DNA of 64,000 nt from Daphnia pulex (taxonomy: Eukaryota > Arthropoda > Branchiopoda > Diplostraca > Daphniidae): positions 10,076,501 to 10,140,500 of the forward strand of contig NC_060021.1 of NCBI RefSeq assembly GCF_021134715.1, written 5' to 3'. Under the pieces are notes generated by a model. It saw only the letters and a list, made by a program, of their open reading frames with translations, was not told where the DNA came from and did no database searches. A program made the position numbers and the translations under genes. Shown here in pieces: positions 51,865-64,000 of the stretch. Position 1 is the first letter of the stretch. Each line of letters begins with the position of its first letter.

Positions 51865-54676
51865 AAACAAGGAGGAGGGGGAGAGTCTGTCATGAATCCG
51901 TCCGTTTCTCAATCCTGGACACACAAACACCAGTTATCACTGCTCCCAATCAAGCCCCGTCGAAGGCCACACACTCATCGTGAAGGTTGCCATGTCTACC
52001 GACTAAAGAAACTGAACAGAAAAAAGGGGGGAGAGAGATCGTCTTAACGAAACCGGACCCAATTCCTACGTCAATCGAAATGTCATCGCCAGCTTGAAAA
52101 AGTGATCATTACCCGGGCGACATCTGAATGCTCTGCCCGTCAAAAAATTCAGAAAATCAAATAAATTTAAGACCAAGAAATAAGAAAAAGAAAAAAAAAG
52201 GAAAGTTAAGACATGAGCGGCCGGTGGTATGTCGACGTTTCTATCGCATCTGGCGTGATAACTCGATGGCCCAGCAACTTCATGTTTCACCAAGCGAGAT
52301 GTAATAGAGAAAGATCCGACGCCGTCCATCGGATCAGTGGCGACTTGGCGCCGCCAAAAAAAAAAATAGAAATAGCAAACAAAACGAAAAGTGAGAGAGA
52401 GAATGAAAAATAATAAAATAAAAACAAAAGTCTTATTCATTTTCCTCTGTGGGTTATTGGGTGAACGCGGAGGGACCTTCATCTCACTTTCCATTTTCGA
52501 ACGGATGACGACGAACAGAGTCCCGTTTCTTTTGCCTCATCATGGCCTTAAGAGTCGCCTCCATTCTTTGTCCGTGAAAACATAATATATCAGCCTGTCA
52601 TGCAAATGTGCAATTTCAGTACCTTCACTGATGGCGGAATGAGCTAAAATTAATTAATTAGGCGTCTCCCCACTCCCCCCCCAAAAAGACCTTCGTTCAA
52701 TTCTAGCGATCGAGATTTCAGCGTGATTCGACACCAGGGGCGCGGTCAGGGCAACCAGCGTTCAACAGGAGCCAAAATGACAACGACATGGAAAACAAAA
52801 AAGCCAATTTCTCCTTATTGGTAGTAGGTGGAAGATGTCGCAAGGGCAAGGCGAGGTCGCGCTATCTCGCGAACTATTTGGAGAACTGAACGCGAAACTC
52901 ACGGACCATTTTTTCACGGTCACCATGACCTTGTCGGCTTAGTGGTCTGACCCATTCCATCAGATGATGTTTATGCAAAATCACTTTCCAATTGACTTCC
53001 AAATTCGTCGAAAAGAATGTTTCACGAACAAGAAGCAGAGTGGTGGGGGAGGGGGGGGGGGGAAACAAAGTCTGTCAAGCCGGGATAGAATATATAGACA
53101 GGGACACCCTGTGTCCCAGGGTATCGCTATCTAATTGCCTGTATATCTTACGTCAGGCGAATAAATGAGCAACAGCAGCTGCTGCTGACCAATACATAAA
53201 TTGAAGGTTAGTCGGTCGGTTGTCCGTGACGTTCGCACTTGGCAGCCAAATAAAACGCGAAAGTTCCGGGAGCTTTTTCATTATAAGAAAAAAAAAAAAC
53301 TCACGGCAGATGTATCAATATCCCCCATTTATCTTTCTTCAACTGCAAAAGTAACCAACCGTGTTTCATTAACCATTAAACAAAAGGAAAGAAAAATAAT
53401 AAAAGACAGAGGGCGAAGGACGACTTGCAAAAGACTGTGCGGTTGAATAGGAAGTCGTGTATCGATGGGAATGAGACAACCGGTTGGTTTTTTTCTTTTT
53501 TCATCGCAATTCAAAGAAAAAGAATAAAGAAAAACTACGTGATGAGCAAAGAGGCCAATGGCGATGCGCGTACTACGCGCGGCATTTCCGGACGTTTCTT
53601 ATAAGAGGTAGATCATTTGCCTTTTCTTTTCAGCGTACAATCACGGTTGAAAGAGAGGGAAAGTGACCTTGAACAAGAAGGCTGCGGATGAGCAATTTTT
53701 CCAGCGACTAGTGGTTCCCAACCACCCACACACACGACAAAATTTACTCACGCATCGCGAAAACAAAAAAAAAATGGACGACATTTGTACGCACGTGAAC
53801 CGCACATTTTGCTGAGAATTTTCCTTTCATTGTGAAAAACAAAAAATTCGGCTCGTTTTCTCACTCCATTTTTCCCGCTCGTTTGAATCTTACGTTTGTG
53901 CATTTACTCATTTTTTTAAATACGAGTACACCCCCGACAGAGAAGCGCTCCAAGCTCAGTGGGGACGCGATTGTCAGTAAGTCGAGAATGAAACGGAAAA
54001 ACCCGCCACATTATGATGAAATCGCCAGGTGGTGTTGACCGAATAAAGTCCAATCCAGATTTCAAGGTCTGCCTTCATTTTTCACGATCCATAATACACA
54101 CAAACTCGGCAGGATATTGTGTAGGACACTCAGCGCGCACACACACACACGATCGATATTGTTTTGTTGAGCTCTTGTATCTAACGGAAACAGACGGGGA
54201 CGAATCAATGCAGCCTTCAACCTTTGTCATTTTTTAAAAAATAACAATCGGGAAATTTCATGTTGGACTATATAAATAAACGTCAGCCAACCAAATCAAC
54301 AAGCAAAACGAGTCCACACAAAAAGGGCTAACAATAATATCCAAAAAGGAAAACCAAGTCGTATGATGCAACAGTTTGATTGTTGGCGACAAGGTCGTGG
54401 CTCCTCTCGAGATCTAATACGATACTTCTCCTTTGAAATTGTACAATCCGCAGAGGAAACAAAAAGAAGCCTGGTAGAGTGAAAGTCCTATGACGAAGAG
54501 AGAGAGACGGAACTCCCAAATTTCACACTCACACACTAAAGGCAACACCACCACGACACAAGTTGTTTTTTTATGTGTGGGGATTTAGAGGAAACGCTCC
54601 CACAGCATAGCGACAGTTAAGACACCCACTCACTTATCTTTAATGTAAAATGGCAAATAAATAATAAGCGACTTAC

Positions 54677-54774
54677 CTAGTAACGGGACGTCCCATATCT
54701 CGTTTTCTGCTGTCTCGGAGAAGCTTCAAATAGTCTTGTTCTCCAAAGATGAAGAGGTCCTTGGAAATTATCAT
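54677..54774 (-). CDS. proposed start exon of the ABCG gene
   Basis: On the minus strand an ATG at 54774-54772 opens MIISKDLFIFGEQDYLKLL and continues to RDMGRPVT, ending in AG before a perfect donor (GTAAGT) at 54676. The phase (2) exactly fits the acceptor at 37883 of the next ABCG exon, giving an uninterrupted frame across the join (AG|A = Arg) and a short N-terminus of normal ABCG type. The frame is open upstream to about 54960 without a further ATG, so that part would be 5' untranslated or belong to a longer exon. The linkage across 16.8 kb is inference from phase and order. Confidence 0.55.
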
Positions 54775-54979
54775 CTCAGCTGGATGTTCCGTCAGGTCGA
54801 ATGGACCCTGTTGGCGATTGAAGAGCCGATGATTGACTTGGTTCCAGACTGTGTCCAGTAGAGGAGCTTGTAGAGTCGAATCCAAACCGGAGACGAACGA
54901 AGTCCAAGTCGAAAAAGTGAACACCACTTGGGAGTGAAACACCCGAATGGCCGTGAGATGTCGAAAGAAAAATTGAATA

Positions 54980-57900
54980 ATTTATTCAACACCCAAAAAA
55001 GGTTTTTCGATGGCGCTCGTTAATTCATTAACGGAGCAAAGCATTCACTGCGTCGACCTTCTCATGGCAGAAACAACCTAAATATACAAAAGATCAAAAT
55101 GAGAACACGAAAATTCACCTTTGGTAGAGAATTTCGCCAGTGAGAGACCCTGGGACTCACAAAAACAAAACAAATGCCATCAAGGGTGTAGTGAAAAGTG
55201 GGTGGATTAACACACACACACACACAGCTCGTACTACACACGCACATTTCCCTTTTGATCAAGGTTCAGACGCGGTGCAAAGTCTGGAACTTAATTTCTG
55301 TTTCTCCCATTTTGACCTCTTCGTCCACATCCTCCCTTCTTCCTTTCTCTCGGGTAAATGTCAAATGCCACGTGCCCGCCATTGCGACAGATGATCCCGG
55401 GGGGGCCAGCGGCGCATATTATCCACTCGACTATCTCGAAGCGGCGGTAGTTGTGGACGACACGCAGAGAACAGAAATCAACTGAAAATGCTATTGACAA
55501 GTCAACCGACGTTGTTCTTCCCTTATGTGTACCAGCGCACACAGACGCGCACACCAAACTCTTTTCTTTCTACCCGCCTATCTTTTGCCTCGTCGTTCGC
55601 TTTTCTCTTTGCAAAACAAACCGAAAATGTCGGGAGAAAAAGAGAGAGAGAGAAGTTTAGTGAACGACGGAGAGAGGGGCGATGACCTCCCGAGAGCAAA
55701 CGTACAGACAGACACACACGCGCGCGCGCGCGCCATTTCGAATCGTGAAGCCAACTCCTCCTCCTTTCCCACCCATTCTGCTCCACCAATCCATCCTATT
55801 TTTAATTCCTGTTTCTGCTGTGTTTTTTCGTGTAACCCACGTCTGTGCGAAGCAGAGCTAGCGTGAAACCCCCCAACAACAAATCCAATACACGAGAAAA
55901 AAGGCTGATGAAAAATCGACTCACCTGTTTCTGATAATCTTGAGCAAAAAAGATGAGCAACGAAAAACCAACACTCACTTGCACGAACGATGCACACAAT
56001 TAAAAGAGAGAGAGAGAGAGCGGAAACAAGAGCACGTAGGCCAGCTCGATAGAAATCGGGACAAACAACTCAAAGAATTTTTGTTTCTCTTCAAAAAAAA
56101 AAAAAATAGACCAAAAAGAAACGAACAATGCAACACTGGCCTACATACACGATCGTCTTTTGTGTAGGAAAATTTTTCGTTTCCCAAAAAAAATAAGTCG
56201 ACAATCAGCGAATGAAAAATTTGGATTTTGACAGCAACGCTTGAATTCGTTCGAGAGATTCGTCTACCCAAATCCGTGCTGGATAGCAAAAATTACGAGG
56301 AGTTAAAAGAGTTAGTGGGGGGTGGGGGAGGAGGTTTGTAGGAAAATAGAGGACAGCGGCAAAGTGAACGGGCGCGCGCACGAACGGTGAAACTGTTCAC
56401 GATGGGCTCTAGTGACCGACTGATCTACAGCTAAAGAACGACGGGCTTTTGCTACCTACTCGCCCAGCCCAGCCCTGACAGAATAGTCGTGGATGGAGGG
56501 AAAAAAATAAATGAAGAAAAAGAAAAACACACACACCCAAGGGCTCTCCTTTCTGGATTCAGCGACAAAAGAGAAGATGGATGAAACCAAGGAATATGAG
56601 AAAACTCGGATGAAAATGGAGAAAAATTTGAAGAAAAAAAGACGTGGCGCATGCGCAACTTTTCTCTCCGCCTCTCGATCTCTTACGTCAAAAAACTTCC
56701 TACCCTTCTCTCCTCTGTATGTGTGTACAAGTTCTCCCGCCCGACTCACGAAAAGCTCCCGCCAGCATAGCCTGCGGTACTCGAAAGCAGAAAAAATAAA
56801 AATTTTCTTTCTCTTTTTCTCTCCCAACATCTTTTCAAGTTTTTATTTTTCATCATTGGAGCACCAACAAAAGCCGATAATGCAGGGCGGCCATCTTTGC
56901 ACGTAACCTTCAAAAAGCTGGAGCACGAGGCGACTCTCTCAGAGTCAACTTTTCTCCCAAATGCATAACGTATTCTGCTAATCCGAACGCCCACATGCCT
57001 CACCGAATAATCAATTGCCACAACACACACACACAAACGAAAACGTGCAGCCCATATCTGTGGATTTTGGGGGGCTTTTAAAAATTGTTCGAAATGACAA
57101 AGAACAAAAAACATTGGGCGCCATTGAACCTTGACTTACTTGTGAAACTTTGTGATGGGATGACATCGAAAATTGACCATTTTTTGGGTTGTTTGGGGAA
57201 CTTTTTCTTCTTTTAGAAACTCTTCAGCAGCCGAGGTCTCACGAAATGGCAGTCAATCAATACCCACTCTGGTTCTTTCTGGGGCAGGTCTTATCTTTTC
57301 TCTTCGTCTTTTAATTGAATTTCAATCAATGGGGGGAGAAGACGACCTTCTAGACGTTGCGAGGACTTGTTCCGTGTGTTTTTAACCGACGTCGCAGCAG
57401 ATATTCACGGCCACATGGCGACAGAGAGGAAACGAAAGAGAAAAAAGGTCACTAGAGGGGGGTCCGACTTGAGCCACTACGTTGTCCAACTGTCCATCAT
57501 TCCATCTGAAAATCACATCAGACGACTCTCAGAGCCGTTTCTCTTTTGTTTTTTTTTCAATTCCAGACAACCCACCCTCATGTTTTCCGGCAACGTCTAA
57601 ATGTCATCTGCTCGTAAAATATTTGGGGAAAAAATAATAATTGAAGTAATATTTTTTTTAAGTAATTTAAAAAATCGATTTAAAAGAAATAAAACGCAAC
57701 GAGTGAAAGAATTTTGGTCCTTCCCCACATTTCATCAGAGTGAAATTATTCGAATTGCGAATAGTTGGTTGTCGACGAGACACCATCTGGTGGCTGGATG
57801 AAACAAATCGCATTCCAGTTTTTTTTTCCAACTTTTCCCACCTCTGCTTTTTAAGCGCATATAAGCTTTTGAAATGGAATATATTTGTTATTGATATATT

Positions 57901-60848
57901 CAGCGTTTGCTCGAGATTGATTGTTTTTTCTGTGTGTGCGCGACAGGTTTTTTTTTACATAATAATCTTACCAACATTTTCAAGGTCTCAAGGTATTAAA
58001 GCTGGAGGAGATTTAGAATCACCCACGTTTTTGACGATATGATTTCCATTTTTTTTTTTCTATACATAATATATCGACCAGATGTCATTCCTATTCAAGT
58101 ATAACCGAGTGTAACTATTTTCTTCTACCAAGTTAACCGTATCGTCAATAAAGTATCACTGACATTTCCGTCAGATAGAAAATGCAAAGAACCGTGTTGA
58201 ATTTATTATTCAAATGATTTTCGCTTGCATTTTTGTAGTGCATCGTGAATAATTGTTCGAGATACACACAAACTTGGGGACCAGTTCAAACTAGTTATTT
58301 TATTTTTTCTCGAAAAAGTGGGAAAAATTCGTGTTGTGGACGGGAAATAACTTAAAAGACTCGAAAAAAAAAATCCGATCCCTTCTGAATCATTAAAAAG
58401 CGAGAAAAGCGAGACAGAGGGAACGATCTCAGGGTCGTGAAGGTTTTTTCTTTCCTTCGCGACCGCTGGAATATACCTACGAATTTCTATCATGTCGTGT
58501 AAAGGTTGGAGACGCGGGTGGTTGAATTCCCATAGATCCACCCGTTTGCCCACCAACCCCACACTATGAAGAAATTCAAAAATAACACAAGACAATCAAA
58601 CAAGGTTGTTGTTTTTCTTCGTCTCTTTCTCTCTCTCTCTGTCTTTTTTCTCTCTAAACAATCGAAAGTGTTCGCAGAAAAGTACAGACGGTTTTTTCTT
58701 GTTTTCAAATTCAAGTTCGGTTTCGACTTGGACGGGCACGAAGGAAGGATGAGGGTGATACCATACACGGTCGTGCCCAAGGCCTCTTTTACAAATCTAC
58801 CAGTCAACTGTGTAAAACGAAAACACAAAGAAGAGAAATACTTCGACAAAAAAAAATACCTGTATTTCGAAATACAATTTTCAACAGTCGAAATGGAAAA
58901 CTGTTGAACGTGATGATTTATGTAATTATCAAATTTCAACCCTAGTTGAAAAGCCAAAGAAAAAATTATAATTTGACTTTCATAATTTGGAATTGAATAA
59001 CGTGTTTTTTGAAGATACTGAGCTGGTTACCTTATTTACTCTCAGGTGATCAACCAGTGGTTCACTCCCTTCTATACACCATGAACATGACCATGTTTTA
59101 TTTCTTATTATAGCCATTCGATGGAATGCGTCCGAAGGGTAATTTAAAACAAGGGATACAAGTGACCTTCTCAGTGCCTAGGACACGGTAAAAAATCTTG
59201 ACTCAATATATCTTCCCAGGGATTTTCTAGATACACTTTTATGATTCCAACAGGTCTAGAACCAGGGAAATACTATGTGTGAGCGCTCTACGCCAAAGAC
59301 GCCGAGGACTAGACGACCAAGAATTGTTTTTCCCAACTTGCCCAGGTGGGCTAGCTGCTAGCATCTAGCCTTGACCAAAAAACACAGTAAACGTCACTGG
59401 ATTATTTACAATTTCCAGAAATTAACGGCCATTGTTTCATCGCAACAGTACTATGTGTATATTTTTTTCATTTCTTGGTCTGTTATTCTCAGTATTTTAA
59501 AAAGAAGACAAATAATCAATATTTATTGATCACGCCCTTGCTTTATTTTGATAGCTGAAAGGGACGAGTATCATGTGATTTTTGTCATGACTTTTTACAA
59601 GGTAATCTCTAACAAGTTGGACCAAAACGACTAATTCCAACATCGCACATTATTTATTATACCTTAACAAAATAGAAACAAATCGACTCAATTACATGTC
59701 AATTTACGTAATGATAGTAATCCGTCATAATCGTCGATTCACAATAGATTTGTTTTCGCCGAATTGTGTTTTAATAGAAAGTCAATTTCAATGGAAGTTG
59801 CTTGAACCTTGACACCATCACAGTTATGAGATGTAAAGTAATGCGTCGTGCGTACACGGTGAGTTTATCATTAACATAAATCGAGACCTTCATCACCGTA
59901 GAATTGAGCCAATGGACAACTCGAAGCCCTGCTTCGACCGTCAAACGGGAGGCGAATAAAATAAACGACATGGCCCTTCGAGATCCAACTGCCAACCAAA
60001 GTCCTTGAAGAAAAAGATGCTGGTGGACTCTAGCTGCTGCTCTTTTCTTTACCCGCTCGTCCATACGATCCTCTTTTACAGTTTATGGTGTACATCTCGG
60101 AGAACTGTGATGACTTTCGAACAAGAAAGAGAACCGAAAAAAAGAAAAAGTCTCGACCGCATCTCACTCCATTACGAGACCTTGCAGCAGCAACCCGTTG
60201 CACGGTCAACTAGACAGAGGTCGAGTCGTGTATTTATACTACCCGTGTACAGTATTTATTTTTTGGCTTTTACTCTCTTTCGTCTACAGTCAACTAATGG
60301 CATCCCTCAAAAAAATAAAAAGAAAAAATGTCTTCTCATATCTACCCCATTATATGTTACAGCTCTTTGGAACTTTTTGAATGCTGAGACACGGCTGAGA
60401 GACGATGGCTTTATGGTAAACGTTCGGAGAGGCGAGGGGAAAGTGCCTATTGAAAATTATCAAAGGCCAACGAAAAGAAGAGGAGACTTTTTGTATGGTG
60501 GCTATAGTACAGCAAGAGACGAGTGCTATAGCTGGAAAACCTTGGGTTCTCCCGCTTCTTTCTATCCGTAGAGCATAAAACATAATCCCACCGGTTTATC
60601 TTTTCGTTCGTGAAAAGGCTTTATGGATTGACCTGCCCAGCACTTTATTACGCGACCACTCCGTAACGATATTTTGATTTGCACACGATCTATAGTCGAA
60701 CGGCCCCAACAAGAAACGCGCATTGAATGCCAACGGCTAGTAAGTTATTCCATTTTTTTTTTCCTCTTTCGATTCTCTCCTTTCATCCGTCTCCTCTTTC
60801 TTTTTATTTTTTAAAAATATTATTTTATTTCTTTTTTGTATTTTTCAG
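54980..60848. other. intergenic region, probable ABCG upstream region
   Basis: No confidently supported gene. It contains microsatellites (CA repeats near 55211 and 54131; alternating CG at about 55727-55734) and many A/T runs. The longest open frame (60017-60571, plus) changes composition midway and crosses an acceptor-like TTTCGTCTACAG, so I do not call it. A minus segment at 59771-60009 begins with a good acceptor (TTTTTCTTCAAG) and is open to a stop, but is unrecognised. Confidence 0.4.
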
Positions 60849-61665
60849 GGTTCATTTTCTACATATAGCCACGGAGGCAAAGGCCGCACTACCACAGCAC
60901 GGGGGGAGATATTTTGGCGTCGGGTTGGATGACCGCAGACGCAGCTTCCCGTCCAAGGTCGGCATCATCAGTCTTTGACTCAACGTCGACCCCTACCGGA
61001 CACCATCAACTGCTGGGCATCATTGAAGGCGGCACGTGATGTAGAGATTGGTTGAACGAAAGATTAAACGAGCGCTGAACGTCAATATCTACTATAGTCT
61101 AGCCGCACGATGTAATAATACGTAGTCGATTTCCCCTTAGAAACAAGACATACCTGAAGACCTGTAGATTCCGCACTGTTGCTACTATTAATTTTATTCC
61201 GAAATATATAATTTATGGTTTTTCCCAAAATTTGATATTACCATATGGAACTAGAAAAGGTGGACGAGGATTTTGTATTAACTCACCGGTATAATTTTTT
61301 TTTAGAAACCCACCGCCAATGGGGACTTGGTGGCGATAAAAGGTGGCGGGGTGGAGGAATTTTTGATTAATGTCGTCTCACCGGCCCCAAGGTCGCCCAT
61401 CAGTCCAGCATCTTCCCTATCAGTTCCCTCCCTGGAGGCAACTACCCTTCCTCCTTCACCCATCTCCATAATTGGTTTCCCGGTGTATGTACAGTGTCTG
61501 AATGGTTCCACCAGCCATTTTCAATTGAACTTGATGTTATCAAGCGTAAAGTTCCAGCACTCGTCTTATTCACTCATTATTGATTCAGGACTCTGGGAGC
61601 AGCAAACTAACAATGTGTCAGTTGGTCGACAGGTGCATATCAACATTCATGCAAGCCCGCAGTAA
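60740..61665 (+). CDS. possible 3' end of an unrecognised gene
   Basis: Canonical intron 60740-60848 (GTAAGT to TTTTTCAG) is followed by exon 60849-60957, then a possible intron with a weak donor (AAG then GTCGGC) and a strong acceptor (T9AG, ending 61305), then exon 61306-61665. The last exon codes about 119 residues (Ser/Pro-rich middle, then QLNLMLSSVKFQHSSYSLII) to a stop at 61663. The frame joins in phase 0 between the two exons. An AATAAA at 61860 suits a terminal exon. However, the frame does not continue upstream through the first intron (it would create a stop), so the 5' structure is unresolved. No family recognised. Confidence 0.35.
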
Positions 61666-61859
61666 TTATATAAGTGCAACAATATATATATATAATATAA
61701 GAGCATTCCAGATTTAAAAAAAAACATTTCCGTGTGGCATGGAATAAGAAATGAAAGGGCCGTTTTCGCTTTCACCTTTTTATCGGGTACCTTCTCTCTA
61801 TTTTCCGCTAAAAAGCTCTCTTTTTGCGTGTCCCAAAAAACAACACGAAACAGAAGAAG

Positions 61860-61865
61860 AATAAA
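61860..61865 (+). terminator. possible polyadenylation signal
   Basis: AATAAA 195 bases after the stop of the plus-strand open exon ending at 61665. Confidence 0.4.
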
Positions 61866-62276
61866 GTTCGAAACAAAGGAATAAACAAGAAACAGAAAAT
61901 TGAAATATATGGCTTTGAAAAATAAAAAAAAAAACAAAAAAAAAAATAAAACAGTTCATAGATTGAATGATTTTGGAGCCATGTTTAAAGATCCACAAGG
62001 ATAGGATAAAGTGGGAGACATAACGGAATTGTTCTCTTTTCGGCATTCACGGTTTTGTCACGGCATCGATATTATTATTATGATGAAAAAACAAACAAAA
62101 ACAAACAATCTATATGCATTCACCATCACGCATTCGTTATTGATCTACACAATACAACAACACGGGGTCATCCGGATCCAAAGAGAGTTTCATCAGTCGC
62201 GAATTGGGCGACAGTGAGCTCGTACATAATAATAAAATTTTCCACGTTTTCACTCTCACTTATCACCATAACTATA

Positions 62277-62282
62277 TTTATT
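62277..62282 (-). terminator. possible polyadenylation signal of the M13-like gene
   Basis: AATAAA on the minus strand about 560 bases after the M13-like stop at 62840, in AT-rich sequence. Confidence 0.35.
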
Positions 62283-62839
62283 CATTTTTATCCATTATTA
62301 TTTTTTTGTTAATTTTTTGAAATTGATTTTTTGGTGTCGCGAAACAAACAACCCGCACACTCAACAATTTTTTTACTCTCTATAATCATAAAAATCAATA
62401 AGTTGGAATTCAAAAATTGGCGCGTTTTTTTTTACTTCATCGTCCTCTCCTCGATTGATTTCGTGTTCCTTAAATCGTTAGAGCAATGATAACTATAATC
62501 GTTACAAATTATGATGAGGAAGAGGACGTCGGACGGTTCACCCCGTACGTTTAGGCGCAACTCATCTTGGTAACAATTGTTTAAATGTTTGTTTGAATTT
62601 TTTTTCCCGTTTTTTTTTCTTTCAACAAAATATAAAAAATGTCATCAAATCAGTTTAAAGTACAGACCCACGTCATCCGTATTGCAACACAAACGCTCGC
62701 ATCAGCCATTCCTTTTTCTTTTTTTTTTATGTACTCTCTCGTGTGTTCATTTTCTCTATCTAAAATTGATTCGTTTGGAGTTTTTTTTTTATGGATTTTA
62801 TAGATCGATGGGTTCCCATTTATGCGTTTGGCGGCGCTC

Positions 62840-64000
62840 TTATATGATTCGCCCGCACACTTTTCCGTGGTGCAATAGTGACGAGGAATTACACATGAAC
62901 GCCTCCGTGAACTCAGGCATTTGCAGCATAGTCGCTCGTAACCTGTCAAAAAGAAAGGATGCGAATGAAGATTGAAATGAATAACTTGCAACTTGTGCCA
63001 ATAATTTTAAATCATGTTCACTGACATCTCTTCGTCGCCAAGGCGGAATGTGGTCGATCTTTCCATGTCTCTGTGTTTCGCCGTTGTGTGCGAGCACATA
63101 GACTGAGTAATCAAAAAGGATGGGATGTTAATTCATTTTTTTTTGTTTGTTCTAGCACAAAACTTTTTGACTGCCAACCTGAGCGTAGGCGACGAAGAAT
63201 AACTGCGGATGAGTAAGGAATTCGAGCGCTTTGTACTCTGTCCGCCGCTGCTCCATGCTGGGATTGGTTACAACCTGTTTAGCATACAAAACCAAAAATT
63301 ACAACCACCACAAATCAGATTAAAGGCTAAAAATAATATATTCTCCAGCTTAAAAGCACGTGAAAAAAAAAGCTGGCGAAAAAGTACGTAACATGTGAAG
63401 GTCAGACCTTTAGTGCTTGTCGAACTCCAGCAAGTTGAACCAATGTTTCGAAAACGGTGCGCTTGAGAAAGTCTTCGTCGTCGATCTTCTTCTGGTGTAG
63501 GGCGTCCACTAGGCATTTGCGCTGGTTGGCAGTCAATGACAGCGAATCGTTACCGATGGTGGATTCGCGATCGATCAGGACTCCTTGGCCGTCGTAAAGA
63601 ACACCGTGCTGACTGACGGATGCCACCATGGCTACAGCCAGCTGCACGCCAAGTGATCCGAGCAGGATCGGCCTACAAACGGGGAGACGAGCAAATCAAT
63701 TATTATTAGATCAAAAGTGGGAAAAACAAAATAACAGCAAATCTATTTGCCAAACAAAAAGTTATAAAAAACCCAAAAAATCAAGGCACGTACTGTGGAA
63801 AATTGACGCTGTAGAACGGCGGAAGGAGAAGATGCTCGGGTATGATGATTCGGTTGGATTCGGGGATGTACGTGATGGTGTCTTTGGAGAGGTAAGCGAG
63901 CCATTTGTGCTCGGGCAGTGGATTGAGCAAGATGCGTTCCTCGACTTTGCGCAAAAAGTGGACGCCGTAAAGGATGTTGCCCAGGAAATCGTTGACTTGA
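62840..64000 (-). CDS. neprilysin-like (M13) protein, catalytically degenerate, 3' part only
   Basis: Minus-strand exons 64000(edge)-63794, 63672-63408, 63274-63179, 63102-63026 and 62942-62840, phases 2, 0, 0 and 2. The gene continues beyond the window. M13 enzymes are type II membrane or secreted zinc endopeptidases that clip small peptides. The family fold is clear: IPEHLLLPPFYSVNFPQP, then GSLGV, LTANQRKCLVDAL, LTHPQLFFVAYAQ and the end MPEFTEAFMC followed by a final Cys (GKVC). The catalytic set is not. The zinc site HExxH reads SVSQH (first His and Glu lost, second His kept). ExxxD reads ETLVQ (Glu kept, Asp lost). The substrate-binding NAxF/Y before the helix is absent, and the usual C-terminal CRVW is CGRII. 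It is therefore probably not a peptidase. Drosophila Gone early is a precedent for an M13 protein acting without catalysis; orthology is not claimed. The frame is intact and spliced, so it is not an obvious pseudogene. Confidence 0.92.

Larger units (their letters stand above)
37883..54676 (-). other. probable 16.8-kb first intron of the ABCG gene
   Basis: No recognisable coding gene on either strand. Sequence is unusually rich in strand-biased homopurine/homopyrimidine tracts, A/T runs and microsatellites: GA repeat at 46808-46824, G18 at 51847-51864, G12 at 53051-53062, and GT/GC-rich at 51309-51330. Both ends are splice-like: donor TAG then GTAAGT at 54676, and acceptor TTGAATTTAG at 37883. 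A long first intron of this kind commonly holds regulatory elements or alternative first exons; that is inference. Confidence 0.55.

Noticed and set aside
55525-56906. Several overlapping 100-140 codon frames on both strands.
   Set aside because: They consist of microsatellite and A/T-run translations (Thr-His, Arg-Glu, Phe-rich) and are open on both strands at once, as expected of low-complexity DNA.
60017-60571. Longest single open frame in the right half (about 185 codons, plus strand).
   Set aside because: It passes through lysine-only and pyrimidine-derived stretches and a clear splice-acceptor-like sequence, and no family is recognisable. Length alone is not convincing here.

Overview
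The window is animal nuclear DNA, most likely from a branchiopod crustacean of the Daphnia type. The evidence is the compact genes with many 60-110 bp GT-AG introns, the arthropod-like protein families, and a decayed array of tyrosine-rich YYTEAPKYY repeat genes of the kind I associate with Daphnia. The species assignment is inference. There is no operon, CRISPR array, rRNA or convincing tRNA.

Layout: (1) 1-11000 is mostly non-coding, AT-rich sequence with a few isolated splice-flanked open stretches (3.3, 5.4, 6.2 and 9.9 kb) that may be exons of unrecognised or off-window genes. (2) 11461-13313 (+) is a complete three-exon gene for the 7SK snRNA methylphosphate capping enzyme (MEPCE/Bin3). 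(3) 18070-20824 (+) is a complete seven-exon gene joining a CENP-B/Tc5-type helix-turn-helix to a C-terminal cysteine module seen in transposon-associated proteins; it has no transposase domain. (4) 22.4-22.6 kb holds a degenerate bromodomain fragment, and 23.8-25.8 kb a decayed tandem array of YYTEAPKYY genes. (5) 27549-27938 is a palindromic fold-back element. (6) 30.5-32.5 kb (-) has a chain of short exons with compatible phases coding for an unknown, partly hydrophobic protein. (7) 34886-37882 (-) is a full ABCG half-transporter whose start exon appears to lie at 54677-54774, implying a ~16.8 kb first intron full of homopurine/homopyrimidine tracts. (8) 60.8-61.7 kb (+) may be the 3' end of an unknown gene. 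It converges on (9) the 3' half of a neprilysin-family (M13) gene at 62840-64000 (-), which runs off the right edge and has lost key catalytic residues.

The genes are independent eukaryotic units and do not form a pathway. Exon joins were worked out by hand from splice signals and reading phase. Concatenated coding lengths of the three complete genes are exact multiples of three: MEPCE 1701 nt, CENP-B-like 1623 nt, ABCG 2184 nt. The most unusual items are the apparently inactive M13 protein, the HTH plus cysteine-module protein, the fold-back element, recurring inverted pairs of a TAGATGGCG motif, and several perfect palindromes.
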